From: Phocoena phocoena
Lineage: Eukaryota > Chordata > Mammalia > Artiodactyla > Phocoenidae
Length of the DNA: 64,000 nucleotides
Reading direction: 5' to 3'
Assembly (NCBI RefSeq): GCF_963924675.1
Contig: NC_089227.1
Coordinates: forward strand, 47,176,080 to 47,240,079
Position numbers and translations under genes: made by a program. Shown one piece after another: positions 46,621 to 57,320 of this stretch (within the stretch, counting starts at the first letter, position 1; each line of letters opens with the position of its first letter). Below the pieces are notes generated by a model. The model saw nothing but the letters and a program-made list of their open reading frames with translations, was not told the origin of the DNA and did not search any database.

Positions 46621-46828
46621 GTTTGTTTGTTTTTTTGTGGTGCAGGCCTCTCACTGTTGTGGCCTCTCCCCGTTGTGGAGCACGGGCTACTGATGCGCAG
46701 GCTCAGCAGCCATGGCTCACGGGACTAACCGCTCCGTGGCATGTGGGATCTTCCGAGACTGGGGCACGAACCCGTGTCCGCTGCATCGGCAGGTGGACTC
46801 TCAACCACTGCGCCACCAGGGAAGCCCG
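46621..46828 (-). mobile_element. CHR-type SINE, short form, antisense
   Basis: 'gtggtgcaggcctctcactg' to 'cgccaccagggaagcccg'. Target duplication TAAAATGTATTC at 46602-46613 and 46829-46840, followed by T's. It inserted at the tail of an older antisense LINE-1. Confidence 0.95.
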
Positions 46829-46840
46829 TAAAATGTATTC

Positions 46841-46996
46841 TTTTTTTTTATTGAACTATAGTTGATGTACAGTATTATATAAGTTACAGGTGTACAAAAG
46901 TGATTCACAATTTTTAAAGGTTATACCCCATTTATAGTTATTATAAAATATTAGCTATATTCCCTGTGTTGCACAATATATCCTTCTTGTTTTTTT
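46841..46996 (-). mobile_element. older LINE-1 3' UTR fragment
   Basis: 'tattgaactatagttgatgt', 'gtgtacaaaagtgattcaca' and 'ctgtgttgcacaatatatcc' are the antisense LINE-1 3' UTR. A younger sense LINE-1 cuts it at 46997. Confidence 0.75.
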
Positions 46997-47010
46997 AAAT
47001 TCAAGCATTA

Positions 47011-47623
47011 TTCATTGCAGCACTATTTACAATAGCCAGGACATGGAAGCAACCTAAGTGTCCATTAACAGATGAATGGATAAAGAAGATGTGGCACATA
47101 TATACAATGGAATATTACTCAGCCATAGAAAGAAATGAAATTGAGTTATTTGTAGTAAGGTTGGTGGACCTCTAGTCTGTCATACAGAGTGAAGTAAGTA
47201 CGAAAGAGAAAAGCAAATACCATATGCTAACACATATATATGGAATCTAAAAAAAAAAAAACAGGTTCTGAAGAACCTAGGGGCAGGACAGGAATAAAGA
47301 CACAGATGTAGAGAATGGACTTGAGGACATGGGGAGAGGGAAGGGTAAGCTGGGACAAAGTGAGAGAGTGGCATGGACATATATACACTACCAAATGTAA
47401 AATAGCTAGTGGGAAGCAGCCGCATAGCACAGGGAGATCTGCTCGGTGCTTTGTGACCACCTAGAGGGGTGGGATAGGAAGGGTGGGAGGGAGACGCAAG
47501 AGGGAGGGGATATGGGGATAAATGTATACGTATAGCTGATTCACTTTGTTATACAGCAGCAACTAACGCAATAGTGTAAAGCAATTATACTCCAATAAAG
47601 ATGTTAAAAAAAGAAAAGAAAAA
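47011..47623 (+). mobile_element. 5'-truncated young LINE-1 (cetacean type)
   Basis: It starts within ORF2's last codons ('gaagcaacctaagtgtccat'). The 3' UTR follows, with 'gcaggacaggaataaagaca', 'gagagagtggcatggacat', 'ctttgtgaccacctagaggg' and 'ccaataaagatgtt'. Target duplication AAATTCAAGCATTA is exact at 46997-47010 and 47624-47637. No complete reading frame. Confidence 0.95.
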
Positions 47624-47903
47624 AAATTCAAGCATTAAAAAATACAAACATGAATAGCTTAGAAATGTGAAAGTTCCCTCATAATCCAAACCTCTGCTGA
47701 TAATCACTGACAGCCATTTAGTATTTTTCATCTTTGCTAGTCTAAAAGAGCTAAATAGTATCTTCGGTTTTCTTTAATTATCCTTGAACCATTTTTGATA
47801 CCAATTACTGTATTAGTCAAGGTCCCCACAGGAAAGAAATAGCATACTTGAGGGGTTTAACTGAAGAGGATTTAATGACGGAGATATTTTGAGAGGGATG
47901 ATG

Positions 47904-47931
47904 TATTAGTTAGGGTTCTCCAGAGAAAGAG

Positions 47932-47986
<55 letters not shown>

Positions 47987-48373
47987 TATATAGGAGAGAG
48001 ATTTATTACAAGGAATTGGCTCACATGATTATGAAGCCTGGCAAATCCAAAATCTGTAGACCCAATATCCCAGTTTGAGTCTGAAGGTCAGGAGCTGCTG
48101 TAAAATGAGGAAGAGATGATTTTCTAGTTCAAAGACCTTTGGCAGGAGAATTCTCTCTTACCTGGGGTACCGGGTCAGCCTTTTATTCCATTCAGGCCTT
48201 CAGCTGGTTGGATAAGGCTCACCCACATTATAGAGGGAATCTGCTTCACTCAGTCTACTGATTAAACACTAATTTCATTCCAAAACACCTTCACAAAAAC
48301 AGCCAGTGTAGTGATTAACCAAATATCTAGCCATTCTGTGGCCCAGTCAAGTTGAAGCACATTAACCATCACA
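47904..48373 (-). repeat. nested old repeat with an AT microsatellite
   Basis: It opens 'tattagttagggttctccag', continues 'ggaattggctcacatgatta' and 'attcaggccttcagctggtt', and closes 'cattaaccatcaca'. This is a familiar mammalian repeat of unassigned class. 'gatg' occurs on both sides. Strand uncertain. Confidence 0.5.
47935..47992. repeat. (AT)n microsatellite
   Basis: About 58 bases of alternating AT with a single G interruption at 47968, replacing the short 'atatata' usually found in this repeat. Confidence 0.92.
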
Positions 48374-48789
48374 GATGAGTAGAGTTAAGGGAACTGAAAA
48401 GAGATGGTGAATACCCAGAGATTAGCTGCAGCAGAAATGTGTTATCAGCATTTGGCCTGCAGGGATGATGAGGAAGAACTGATGTCATCAGACTCTGGTG
48501 ATGGCCATAGCCATGCAAGAGGCCATTTGATATTAGCTGTGGTGACAGAGGAACAAAAGCTCTTCCAGAATCACTCTTGTCAAAACAGGAGTCAGTGGAA
48601 TGCATACCTTGACCTCTCCTTTCCTTTCCAATCTCTTGTGGATGGTCCACCCATACATTAATCCAACCTAGAAAGAAGTCAGAGGGTAGAAGAACCTGTG
48701 TGAAGCATTCAATAGAGGTCAACCTCTATTGAAAAAAAAAGAGTGAAAATGGAGATGAGGTGCAGAAGCAAACAAAGAATAACCAGAAC

Positions 48790-49100
48790 ATTGGTCTTTC
48801 TCTGGTACAAGTGTATGTTTACAATAAATTCATAGAAGTGGACTTACGAGGTCAAAGGGCAGAGGCATTTATAATTTTTATAGATTTTCTAATCTCCCCA
48901 CCACTTAGGGATTGTAGTAATTTACATTCCCTCTAGTCCTACATGTGAATGACTTTTATCACACAGCTTGTCCAACCATGTGCTATCAAAAGTTTGGATT
49001 TTTGACAATACAGTAGGCGAAAAGTGTTGTCTCTGTGTAGTTGTATTACGTATTTCTTTTCTTAATGAATGAATATATCATCTTTTCATATAAGTTAATA
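48790..49100 (-). repeat. tandem array, unit 1 (right part): L1M 3' end
   Basis: 'aaattcatagaagtggactt', 'acgaggtcaaagggcagagg' and 'tttggatttttgacaataca' are the part of the L1M 3' end that follows exactly on what is missing after 40630. Together they rebuild one unit. Confidence 0.7.
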
Positions 49101-49267
49101 AAAACTCATTCAATTTCGAGTGGTAGAAAACTCAGCTTAATCTGGTTTAAGCAACAGAGAAGAAATGATTCACATAAAAGTCAGTGAGTATATCTACAGA
49201 CATGCCTTGATCCAAAGACTCAAAGGATGTCATCAAACCTGACCTACCCCTCTCTGTCTCTGTCCCT

Positions 49268-49343
49268 CTGTATCTTTCTCTCTCAGTCTCTTTTTCTCTG
49301 TCTCTCTGTATCTTTCTCTCTCAGTCTCTTTGTCTCTGTCTCT
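49268..49343. repeat. 38-bp tandem duplication in CT-rich tract
   Basis: CTGTATCTTTCTCTCTCAGT starts at 49268 and again at 49306, and the 38-base units differ at one or two positions. They sit in CT-rich block (b) of unit 2. Confidence 0.9.
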
Positions 49344-49624
49344 CTCTCTCTGCATTTTCCCTTTGCTTGGCTCTATTCTCAGACAGTCTCTCCTCTCGTA
49401 GTGGCCCCAGGCAGCACCAGGCTTTCATCCTCAAGCTCCAAACTCAGCACAAAGCCCTAGGTCTGACTTTCACTGAATTCAGTTGTATTATGTACCTGTC
49501 CTTGAGCTATCACTGTGGACAGAGGGATGTCCTGCTCCACTTGCCCAGGCCTGAGTCACAGGACCATACACCCTTCTATCCATGCATGTATCTCTAAAGA
49601 CACCCATATCAAAATAATGCAGCT

Positions 49625-49833
49625 GGGCTTCCCTGGTGGCGCAGTGGTTGAGAGTCCGCCTGCTGATTCAGGGGACAGGGGTTCTTGCCCCGGTCTGGGA
49701 AGATCCCACATACTGTGGAGCGGCTGGGCCCGTGAGCCATGGCCGCTGAGCCTGCGCGTCCGGAGCCTGTGCTCTGCAACCGGAGAGGCCACAACAGTGA
49801 GAGGCCCGTGTACCGCAGAAAAAAAACAAAAAC
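49625..49833 (+). mobile_element. CHR-type SINE, short form
   Basis: 'gggcttccctggtggcgcag' to 'aggcccgtgtaccgcag' with a mixed A-tail. Target duplication AAAATAATGCAGCT exact at 49611-49624 and 49834-49847. Inserted between blocks c and d of unit 2. Confidence 0.97.
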
Positions 49834-52215
49834 AAAATAATGCAGCTATACTAATCACAGTAAAAACTGTTCTCATCTTCATCCCAGAAGGAGATGAGAT
49901 AAACAACCTCAAACTCATAAATAAAGTAGTTATTGCTCTAATCCAGAATCTCTAGGTTATGAGTATTCTTCTCGGTCGGGTCCTAATATGGCTTTTTGTA
50001 GTCCAGCAAACTGTGATTAAATGAAAACCATAACTCACCATTATACACTTATAGGGAGAGATAATGACAATCGAAATAAAACCTTCCATTTGAAAAAGAG
50101 GAAAGTGGGAAACTGCCCATAGTGGTCTCTGACCTGGAACACTTTCTCAGACCCCTGACCCTAGAGTGAAGTGAGCTCGTTAGTCATAATGTGGCCACTC
50201 CGGAAGGTTCTCTTTTCTCCTTATTTTCCTTGGCCTCATTTGAAGTGGTGACCTTAGGCAAGGATGCCCCTTCTATGGGTTGCATTTGTTTAGCATCTCA
50301 TTTCCTGAAGGATTAGGTTTGAGGGCCTGGAATGACCTTGGAGACTGAACAATGGCAGGCTACTCTTTGTTGGGTTTAAGGTTTTTCTGGCTGTGAATCT
50401 CTCTTAAAACCTTATGAGGCAATAACCCCATAAGGTAAGTATTATTCTTATTTCATAAGTGTAAATTCTATTGCTCAGAAATGTGAAGTGGCTTTGCCCA
50501 AAGCCATACAGCTGGGGAGTGACAAAGCCAATATTTGTAGCCAGAAGAGTCTACCTTTATCCCTCTATTTCATACTGCTTCCCTGTGTACCTTATATTAA
50601 AATAGTTTTGTTTGCAATATCTCTATCATTATTAGCAAAACCTTCATATCTAGAAACTCTAGTGGGAAATTAATTCTCACTGCCCTTCCTCCATGCACTA
50701 CTAAATTTCTGTCAGTCAGAAGAAAATAATGAAAAACAGAAGAAAAATGCAAAAATTCTCAGTTTGTCCTGTAGATGCCACCCTCATCATAGAACATCTG
50801 TTTCCAGCTTTGCAGCACAATTCTCAGAGCTGCAATAGACTCAGACATTCTAGAAGGATTCAAGAAGTTGCATCCAATTTATGCAGTTCAGTGCCAGCAT
50901 CCATAACCTGTTTTTATTGTTTTGTATGTAGCTCCTGGGTTCTAGTTAGGACTTTTTCAATTTTTAATTCATTTAATTTTTGAACAGGTAATATATTTAT
51001 AATGGCTCAAAAACAAATAAAAGTGTAAAAAGAATATAGTGGAAAAAACTTCCGTTTCATCAAGTCCATGCCAAAAGTTACCAGTTATTAGTTTATTTTG
51101 TACTTCCAGAGTATGTCTTATTCATATACAAGAAAACATATTTTTAAAAAACTACCTTGTTTTATTTTGCATGATAGCACACTATAACATTTTTTCTCCA
51201 TCTTGATTATTCCATTAATACTATATCTTGGAAATCTTGTATATCAACACATAAAATTTTTTTCTCTCTCTCTCTTTTTTATAGCTTCAGAGTATTCTCA
51301 CTGTATGGATGCACCTAAATTTATCCACTCAGGTCTCTAGCGATGAGTATGTAAGTCAATTCTTTTGCCAGTAAAAATAATGCTAAAATAAGTAGCTTTG
51401 CATATAGTTCATTTTGCATGTGTGTGAATATATCTGAAAGTATTTGAGGATATATGCATTTGCAATGCTTATTGACATTTCCAAATTGCCCTCCACAGGG
51501 CTCATACCAGTTTATGTACCTGCCAGCCATGTATGAAATTGTCTATTTCCCCACAGCTTGGCCAACACAGTGTGTTTTGGATTTTTGCCAATCAATCTTA
51601 GAGTGAAAAAAATGGTATCTCAGTTTTACTTTTTGTTTCTTTTATTATAAGTGAGTTTGAGCCTCTTTTGGTTTAAGAGCAATTTAAATGAGTTAGAATC
51701 CTTTTGATGGCAAGTGATAGGAAGCCCAACTTCCATGGCCTCGGCAAGAAGATGTTTGTTTTCTCATGACTAAAAAGTCTGGAGGTAGATGTAGAATTTC
51801 CAGTGGGCCTTAATCCAAAGGCATAAGTGTTACTGAGGCCTGTGATTTCTCTCTCTCACTCTCTCTTTTTTTCTCTTTCTGTCTTGCTCACTCACTTGCT
51901 TCCTTTCCCTCTTCCTCTCCTGCTTCAGTTTCCTTCTGTCTTGACCCTCTCCTCAAACAGGCTCTGATTGCCCCATGTTCACAGACCTGCATTGGACAAG
52001 GGATGCAATGCTCTGACTGGCCAGGCCTGAGTCATGTGACAGAGCCCAAATCCCCCCAAACTAGATGGATTGAGTGAGAGGTGGGGATTCTGGCTGTCCA
52101 GTGAAAGGTCAAAGTGGTGTTAGGTGGAGAAGAATCGATAGGCACTGGCTGGTGAACACTGCGGATTTTTGTGGTAATCCACTCCTCTGACAGCTCAACA
52201 TCCACATACCCTTCT

Positions 52216-52219
<4 letters not shown>

Positions 52220-52261
<42 letters not shown>
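52220..52261. repeat. (CA)n microsatellite
   Basis: About 21 uninterrupted CA repeats, between blocks c and d of unit 3. Confidence 0.97.
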
Positions 52262-52263
<2 letters not shown>

Positions 52264-52876
52264 TAAAAAACAGCCATGCTGTAATTGTGACGAAGCCATA
52301 ATTGCATGCTGTGAAACTTCACTCACCCCCTTCCCAGAGGGAAACCGCACAGCAACTCATGTGGTTATTGCTCCAAGTTCAAGATTTCTGGGTGATGTGC
52401 AGTCTTCTTGGTCAGGTCCTGATGTGGCTCCTCCTGGCCCAGCAACCTGTGGTTCCTGTATAACCAAAAGGCACACATGAAAGGACAGAGAAAGAACAGA
52501 GTAATAACAACAAAACGCCCATTTAGTAAGGAGGAGAACGGGAAACAGCATAAAGTGGTCTCTGGTCCAGGATGCACAGGACAGGAAGAGCAAGGTGGCC
52601 CCGACCTGGAGGTAATGTGAGCTCCTTAGCTAACCTGACTGCTCTGGCCTGTTATCTGGAATCATCACCTTTGTCCTGTATTTCCACAGCCCCTATGAGT
52701 TGGAGACTATGGAGGAGGAAGTCCCTTCTGTGGGGTACATCTCATAAGCATCTCTCTCCCTGTTGGAATGGGCTTGGGGTGTTTAGGTTTGCCTTAAAGA
52801 TTAAATAATCACAGGCTGTTGTTTGCCAGATTTTGAGTTCCTCTAGCAAGATATGTCTCCTAAAACACCGTGAGGC

Positions 52877-53487
52877 TCCTGGGCATATATTGGGAAAAAA
52901 CTATAATTCAAAAAGATACATGCACTCCTATGTTCATAGCAACACTGTTTACAATAGCCAAGACATGGAAGCAACCTAAATGTCCATTGACAGATGAATG
53001 CATAAAGAAGATGTGGCACATATATACAATGGAATATTACTCAGCCATAAAAAGAATGAAATAATGCTATTTGTAGAAACATGGATGGACCTAGAGATTC
53101 TCATACTGAGTGAAGTAAGTCAGAAAGAGAAAGACAAATAACATATGATATCACTTATATGTGGAATCTAAAATAATGGTACAAATGAACTTATCTACAA
53201 AACAGAAACAGAGTCACAGATGTAGAGACCAGACTTGTGGTTGCCAAGGGGGAGGGGGGAGGGATGGATTGGGAGTTTGGGATTAGCAGATGCAAACTAT
53301 TACATATAGAATGGATAAATAACGAGGTCCTACTGTATAGCACAGGGAATGATACACAATATTCTGTAATAAACCATAATGGAAAAGAATATGAAAAAGA
53401 ATATATATATGTATAATGGAATCACTTTGCTGTGAAAAAATTAACACAATATTGTAAATCAACCGTACTTCAATAAAATAAATTTAA
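52877..53487 (+). mobile_element. 5'-truncated LINE-1 (artiodactyl/cetacean type)
   Basis: Starts in late ORF2 and includes an in-frame stretch at 52870-53064 with KTWKQPKCPLTDECIKKMWH. The 3' UTR ends 'cttcaataaaataaattt'. Target duplication AAAACACCGTGAGGC (52862-52876) and AAAACACCATGAGGC (53488-53502), one difference. Confidence 0.95.
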
Positions 53488-54180
53488 AAAACACCATGAG
53501 GCATTAACCTGCGATATATATAGCATATTTCTTGTTTTACAAGACTAAATACTATGGCTCAGAGATGTTAAGTGCTGTTACCAACAGCCATACAGCCGGG
53601 GAGGATCAAAGAGTGAGTGACAAACCCACTATCTGTAACCAGCTCTTAAGTCTAAGCTTTCAATATGCTTATATGACAAATTATGCTCACAGTAACTAGC
53701 AACTCTGATGAGAAAAATCACCATTCCTGCCCCGTGCCCTGTTAAACTATTCTGATATTCTCCCACCCATCCCCTCCTCCTCCCAGAAAGCACAAAGAAA
53801 CAAACTGAAATATTCTGTTTTTCCTGTAGGTGCCGCTACTAACCACAGGGTATTTCTTTCCAGCCCTGCAGCCTGATCTCTTAAGGCTGGAAAGAATCAG
53901 AAATTCTAGAAGATGGAGTCCAGTCTACATACAATTCAGTCTAAGGACCCCCACTCACGAGTTTAGAGTTCTATAGCTCCAACATATGTTAGGGTTCCCT
54001 TCTCCTGAAATTGTATTTAGTTCATTTTTGAATAGCTTATACATTTATAGGTTTCAAAAATTTTAATGTACATAAAAATCTTATTTGAAAAAAATCTCCC
54101 TCTATCCCTGTCTCTTATCCACCAATTTCCTCTACATAGCATTTATGATGGTATTCATTTTTGTCTATTCTTCTAGAGAT

Positions 54181-54474
54181 TTTTTTTTTTTTTTTTAATT
54201 TTATTTATTTATGGCTGTGTTGGGTCTTCGTTTCTGTGTGAGGGCTTTCTCTAGGTGCGGCTAGCGGGGGCCACTCTTCATCGCGGTGCGTGGGCCTCTC
54301 ACTATCGCGGTCTCTCTTGTTGCGGAGCACAGGCTCCAGACGTGCAGGCTCAGTAATTGTGGCTCACGGGCCCAGTTGCTCCGTGGCATGTGGGATCCTC
54401 CCAGACCAGGGCTCGAACCCGTGTCCCCTGCATTGGCAGGCAGATTCTCAACCACTGCGCCACCAGGGAAGCCC
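54181..54474 (-). mobile_element. CHR-type SINE, intermediate long form, antisense
   Basis: T-run, 'ggctgtgttgggtcttcgtt', 'gggggccactcttcatcgcg', then the short-form body to 'cgccaccagggaagcccc'. Target duplication CTAGAGAT(TTT) at 54173 and CTAGAGATTTT at 54475. Same structure as the copy at 46228. Confidence 0.95.
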
Positions 54475-55035
54475 CTAGAGATTTTAATATGTATGCAACT
54501 ATGAACATAGATTTCTTTCCCCTCCCTTTTTAATGCCACTTATTCACATTCTTCTGTTCCTTTTTTTTTTTTCTTTTCTTCTACATAGCTATATATTATG
54601 GAGAGATTTCCATTATCAATTCCTAAAGAAATTTATTCCTTTTAAGAGAGAGTCCTCCACTGTGTGGATGAAACTGATTCTCCCTTGAGGAACATTTAGT
54701 TTGATTCTTATTGTTTGAATTTCCAAACAATGCTGCAGTGAATAACCTTGTCCATGCCTCATTTTGCAGGCAGGATATATATCTGTGGGACAAAGTACAC
54801 AATAGTGTTATTACTGGGTCAAAGATACATGTATTTGCAGTTTAACAAATAGATTTTTACCTTCTTTAGGGATGATTAAACACATTCTCACTAGTAAAAT
54901 AAAATATTTCCTCACAGTTCAGCCAACATAGTATGTGATCAATTTTAATTTAATTTTTGTCAATATAATTGGTGGAAAACGCTATCTCACTTTAAATTCA
55001 TAGTTTTATTATGAGTGAGGTAGAGCAACTTTTAA

Positions 55036-56261
55036 TATGCAGCATTAGAAATGATTAGGGGTCTTTCAATTATAAGCAAAACAAAAACAAAAACTCCTCA
55101 ATCTGGCTTTAGAGAAAGGGATTTATTGTCTTTACAACTGAAAAATCAGGGATAAATTGAGAGTTTCCAGTATGCCTGGACACAAGGATTCAAACGGTGC
55201 CCTCACTTGCTTTCTCTCTCTTTCTCTCACTCTTCCCCTCTCTCAATCTCCCTCTCTCCAGTCTCCCTTCCTTTGCTGGCCAGGGAGGCTCAAGGACTGC
55301 ATTCCCATAGCCTCTTCTGTGGGCTGTATTTATTTAGCATCTAACTTCCTGTTGATGCAGGTTCAGAGGCCTGGGGTTGCCTTAGGCATTGAGCAACCAC
55401 AGGCCATTTGGAGGGCAGCACTGATATACCTTAGGTGACACAATTCACTTAAAATATTAGTAAGCAACAATATAACAAGGTCACAATCATCCACATTTTA
55501 CAAGTGAAGAAACTATGGCTTTTAAAAGATATAAGTGCCTTTGCCTAAAGCTATGCAGACAGTAAATGATAGGGACAGTATTTGTATCCATGTGTATCTG
55601 ACAGTAAATATACAGTGATTAGCAAACTGCTTTTGTTCAGGAACTCCAAGGGAAGATCAATCACCACCTCCATTCATGCTCCACCACGAACTCTCAGAAT
55701 AAAAAAAAAGAAAGAAAAAAACAAATGAAAGGTTCCGGATGTGTCCTGTAGGTGCCACCATTACCATGGGATATCTCTTTTCAGCTGTGTAGCACAGGTC
55801 TCTTTAAAGCTGAAATTCTAGAAGATGGAAGAAAACCTGCTCTTTCAATTTATGCGACTGACATTTCACACTGGCACCTCACATATAATTTAGAATTCCG
55901 GAACTCTGCTGTGTTGTTATTGTACCTTTCTAAAAAATATGCATTGAAAACATTTGTGAAGAGTTTGTGTAGTTCCAAATTTTTTTTAATACAGTAAAAT
56001 AAAAGGTATACAGTGATAAAATCTCCCTCCCAATCTTGTCTCCTAAATCCCATGTTCCACTGCCCCTTCCCCATGGATAACTACTCCTCTCAGTATTTTT
56101 TCTCTTTCCTGAGACATCCATACACATACGAGCAAATATGAAAAGACATTTCCTTTCTCCTGCCTGTTTATATATATTACACAAATGTCTGCACTTAAAA
56201 TATTTTTCTTAACATATGTTGAAGATAAGTTTGTATTAGCCCAAAAAGAAATTCCTCATTC
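55036..56261. repeat. ancient tandem array, unit 4 (shortened)
   Basis: (a) 'cctcaatctggctttagaga' 55097; (b) CT-rich 55213-55262; (g) 'cttctgtgggctgtatttat' 55314; (h) MIR-like 55490-55620; (i) anchor TGTCCTGTAGGTGCCACC at 55742; (j) start of antisense L1M 55985-56261. Blocks c-f are missing, so the unit has an internal deletion of about 1 kb. Confidence 0.75.
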
Positions 56262-56480
56262 TTTTTTTTTTTTTTTTTTTTTTTTTTTTGCAGTACGCAG
56301 GCTTCTCAGTGTTGTGGCCTCTCCCGTTGTGGAGCACAGGCTCCAGACGTGCAGGCCCAGCGGCCATGGCTCACGGGCCCAGCCGCTCCACAGCACGTGG
56401 GATCCTCCCGGACCGGGGCACGAACCCGTGTCCCCTGCATCGGCAGGCGGACTCTCAACCACTGCGCCACCAGCGAAGCC
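56262..56480 (-). mobile_element. CHR-type SINE, short form, at an inversion boundary
   Basis: T-run 56262-56289, 'gcagtacgcaggcttctcag', to 'cgccaccagcgaagcc'. The expected target duplication is not in direct orientation. The flank after the SINE start, CTGGTCCAGAACT (56481-56493), recurs as its reverse complement AGTTCTGGACCAG at 56793-56805, next to a second SINE tail. Confidence 0.9.
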
Positions 56481-56761
56481 CTGGTCCAGAACTTTTTGCT
56501 AAACTTGGAGCTGTGAGGTTATAAGTATGAAACTGCCAGGGGTCACCACATGAAAGAAGCCTGTCTAAGACAGAGAGGAGCTAGGGCGGGGTAGGGCTGG
56601 GGGAGAGGGAGAGAGAGAGAGATCTCGAAATCCTAGAACATCCATGTCCAGTTATGTGAATAACGAATTTCTTCCTTTTGCTTCAGTTTCCGTGAGCTGG
56701 GATTTCTAACCTTGCAAGTGAAAAACTCTCTACTAAATACACTGGGTCTTCAGTGTATTCA

Positions 56762-56792
56762 GTGGGAGGCCCGCGTACCGCAAAAAAAAAAA
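56762..56792 (+). repeat. isolated 3' tail of a CHR SINE
   Basis: 'gtgggaggcccgcgtaccgc' followed by 12 A's, with no SINE body upstream. It is followed directly by AGTTCTGGACCAG. Confidence 0.9.
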
Positions 56793-57222
56793 AGTTCTGG
56801 ACCAGATCCACTTATTATTAAGTTGAATTGGATTATATGTTCATATTCTTGGGTGTAAAGATTACAGTGCTCTGATGGTCCAGGTCTGAGTCAATTTTTC
56901 TTTTTGAGCCAGAGATAGAGTCAACTTTACTCACACTATATGGATTGAAGTTTAGGGTTAAGGTTCAGAGATTAGGGTTATGCCTATCTTGAGGAAGACT
57001 GGAGTTGTACAACAAAAAGGAAAATGAATGAGTACTGAAATGGGTATGTAGCATGTCCATGCTTATCCTTCTTCCCATATACATATCTTAAGAAATGCTC
57101 ATATCTACAGAAAAATCTAAAATCACTCATCCCCCTGCTAGAGGAAGGCAACCTAATTTTCACATCTAGGATATCTAGGTCATATGCATTCTTGGTCGGA
57201 TCTAGGCTTGGCTCCTCCCAAG

Positions 57223-57320
57223 AATTATAGTAATTTATAGTGAATAATACATTATAGTAATTTATAGTGAATAATTATATTTACTGTACATAAAATATTA
57301 TAGCAATTTATAGTAAATCA
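57223..57320. repeat. imperfect tandem repeat, unit about 28 bp
   Basis: 'attatagtaatttatagtga' occurs at 57224 and 57251 with a degenerate third copy ('tattatagcaatttatagta') at 57297. Lies after block d of unit 5. Confidence 0.85.

Larger units (their letters stand above)
47812..48780 (+). repeat. old interspersed repeat, copy 2, split by a nested element
   Basis: 'tgtattagtcaaggtcccca' and 'caggaaagaaatagcatact' (left), then from 48374 'gatgagtagagttaagggaa' through 'cagagggtagaagaacctg' (right). Related to 41395-41945. The nested piece lies at 47904-48373. Confidence 0.5.
49110..51685. repeat. ancient tandem array, unit 2
   Basis: Blocks in order: (a) 'aatctggtttaagcaacaga' 49139; (b) CT-rich 49240-49352; (c) 'cccaggcctgagtcac' 49544; (d) 'agtattcttctcggtcgggt' 49960; (e) 'gaaagtgggaaactgcccat' 50101; (g) 'ccttctatgggttgca' 50268; (h) MIR-like 50405-50580; (i) anchor TGTCCTGTAG ending 50774; (j) antisense L1M 50970-51680. 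Length about 2.35 kb without its SINE. No frame is conserved between units. Confidence 0.8.
51685..55035. repeat. ancient tandem array, unit 3
   Basis: (a) 'gagttagaatccttttgatg' 51690; (b) CT-rich 51847-51960; (c) 'tggccaggcctgagtcatgt' 52019; (d) 'cttcttggtcaggtcctgat' 52401; (e) 'gaacgggaaacagcataaag' 52535; (g) 'ccttctgtggggtacatctc' 52724; (h) MIR-like 53540-53670; (i) anchor 'tttttcctgtaggtgccg' ending 53829; (j) antisense L1M 54010-55030. About 2.4 kb once the LINE-1 and SINE insertions are removed. Confidence 0.8.

Noticed and set aside
46841..47623. Twin-primed (inverted) LINE-1 made of the minus part and plus part
   Set aside because: An exact 14-bp duplication surrounds only the plus part, so it is a separate insertion into an older minus-strand element.
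49240..49352. CT-rich direct repeats as a CRISPR-like array
   Set aside because: No spacers, eukaryotic genome, simple-sequence composition.
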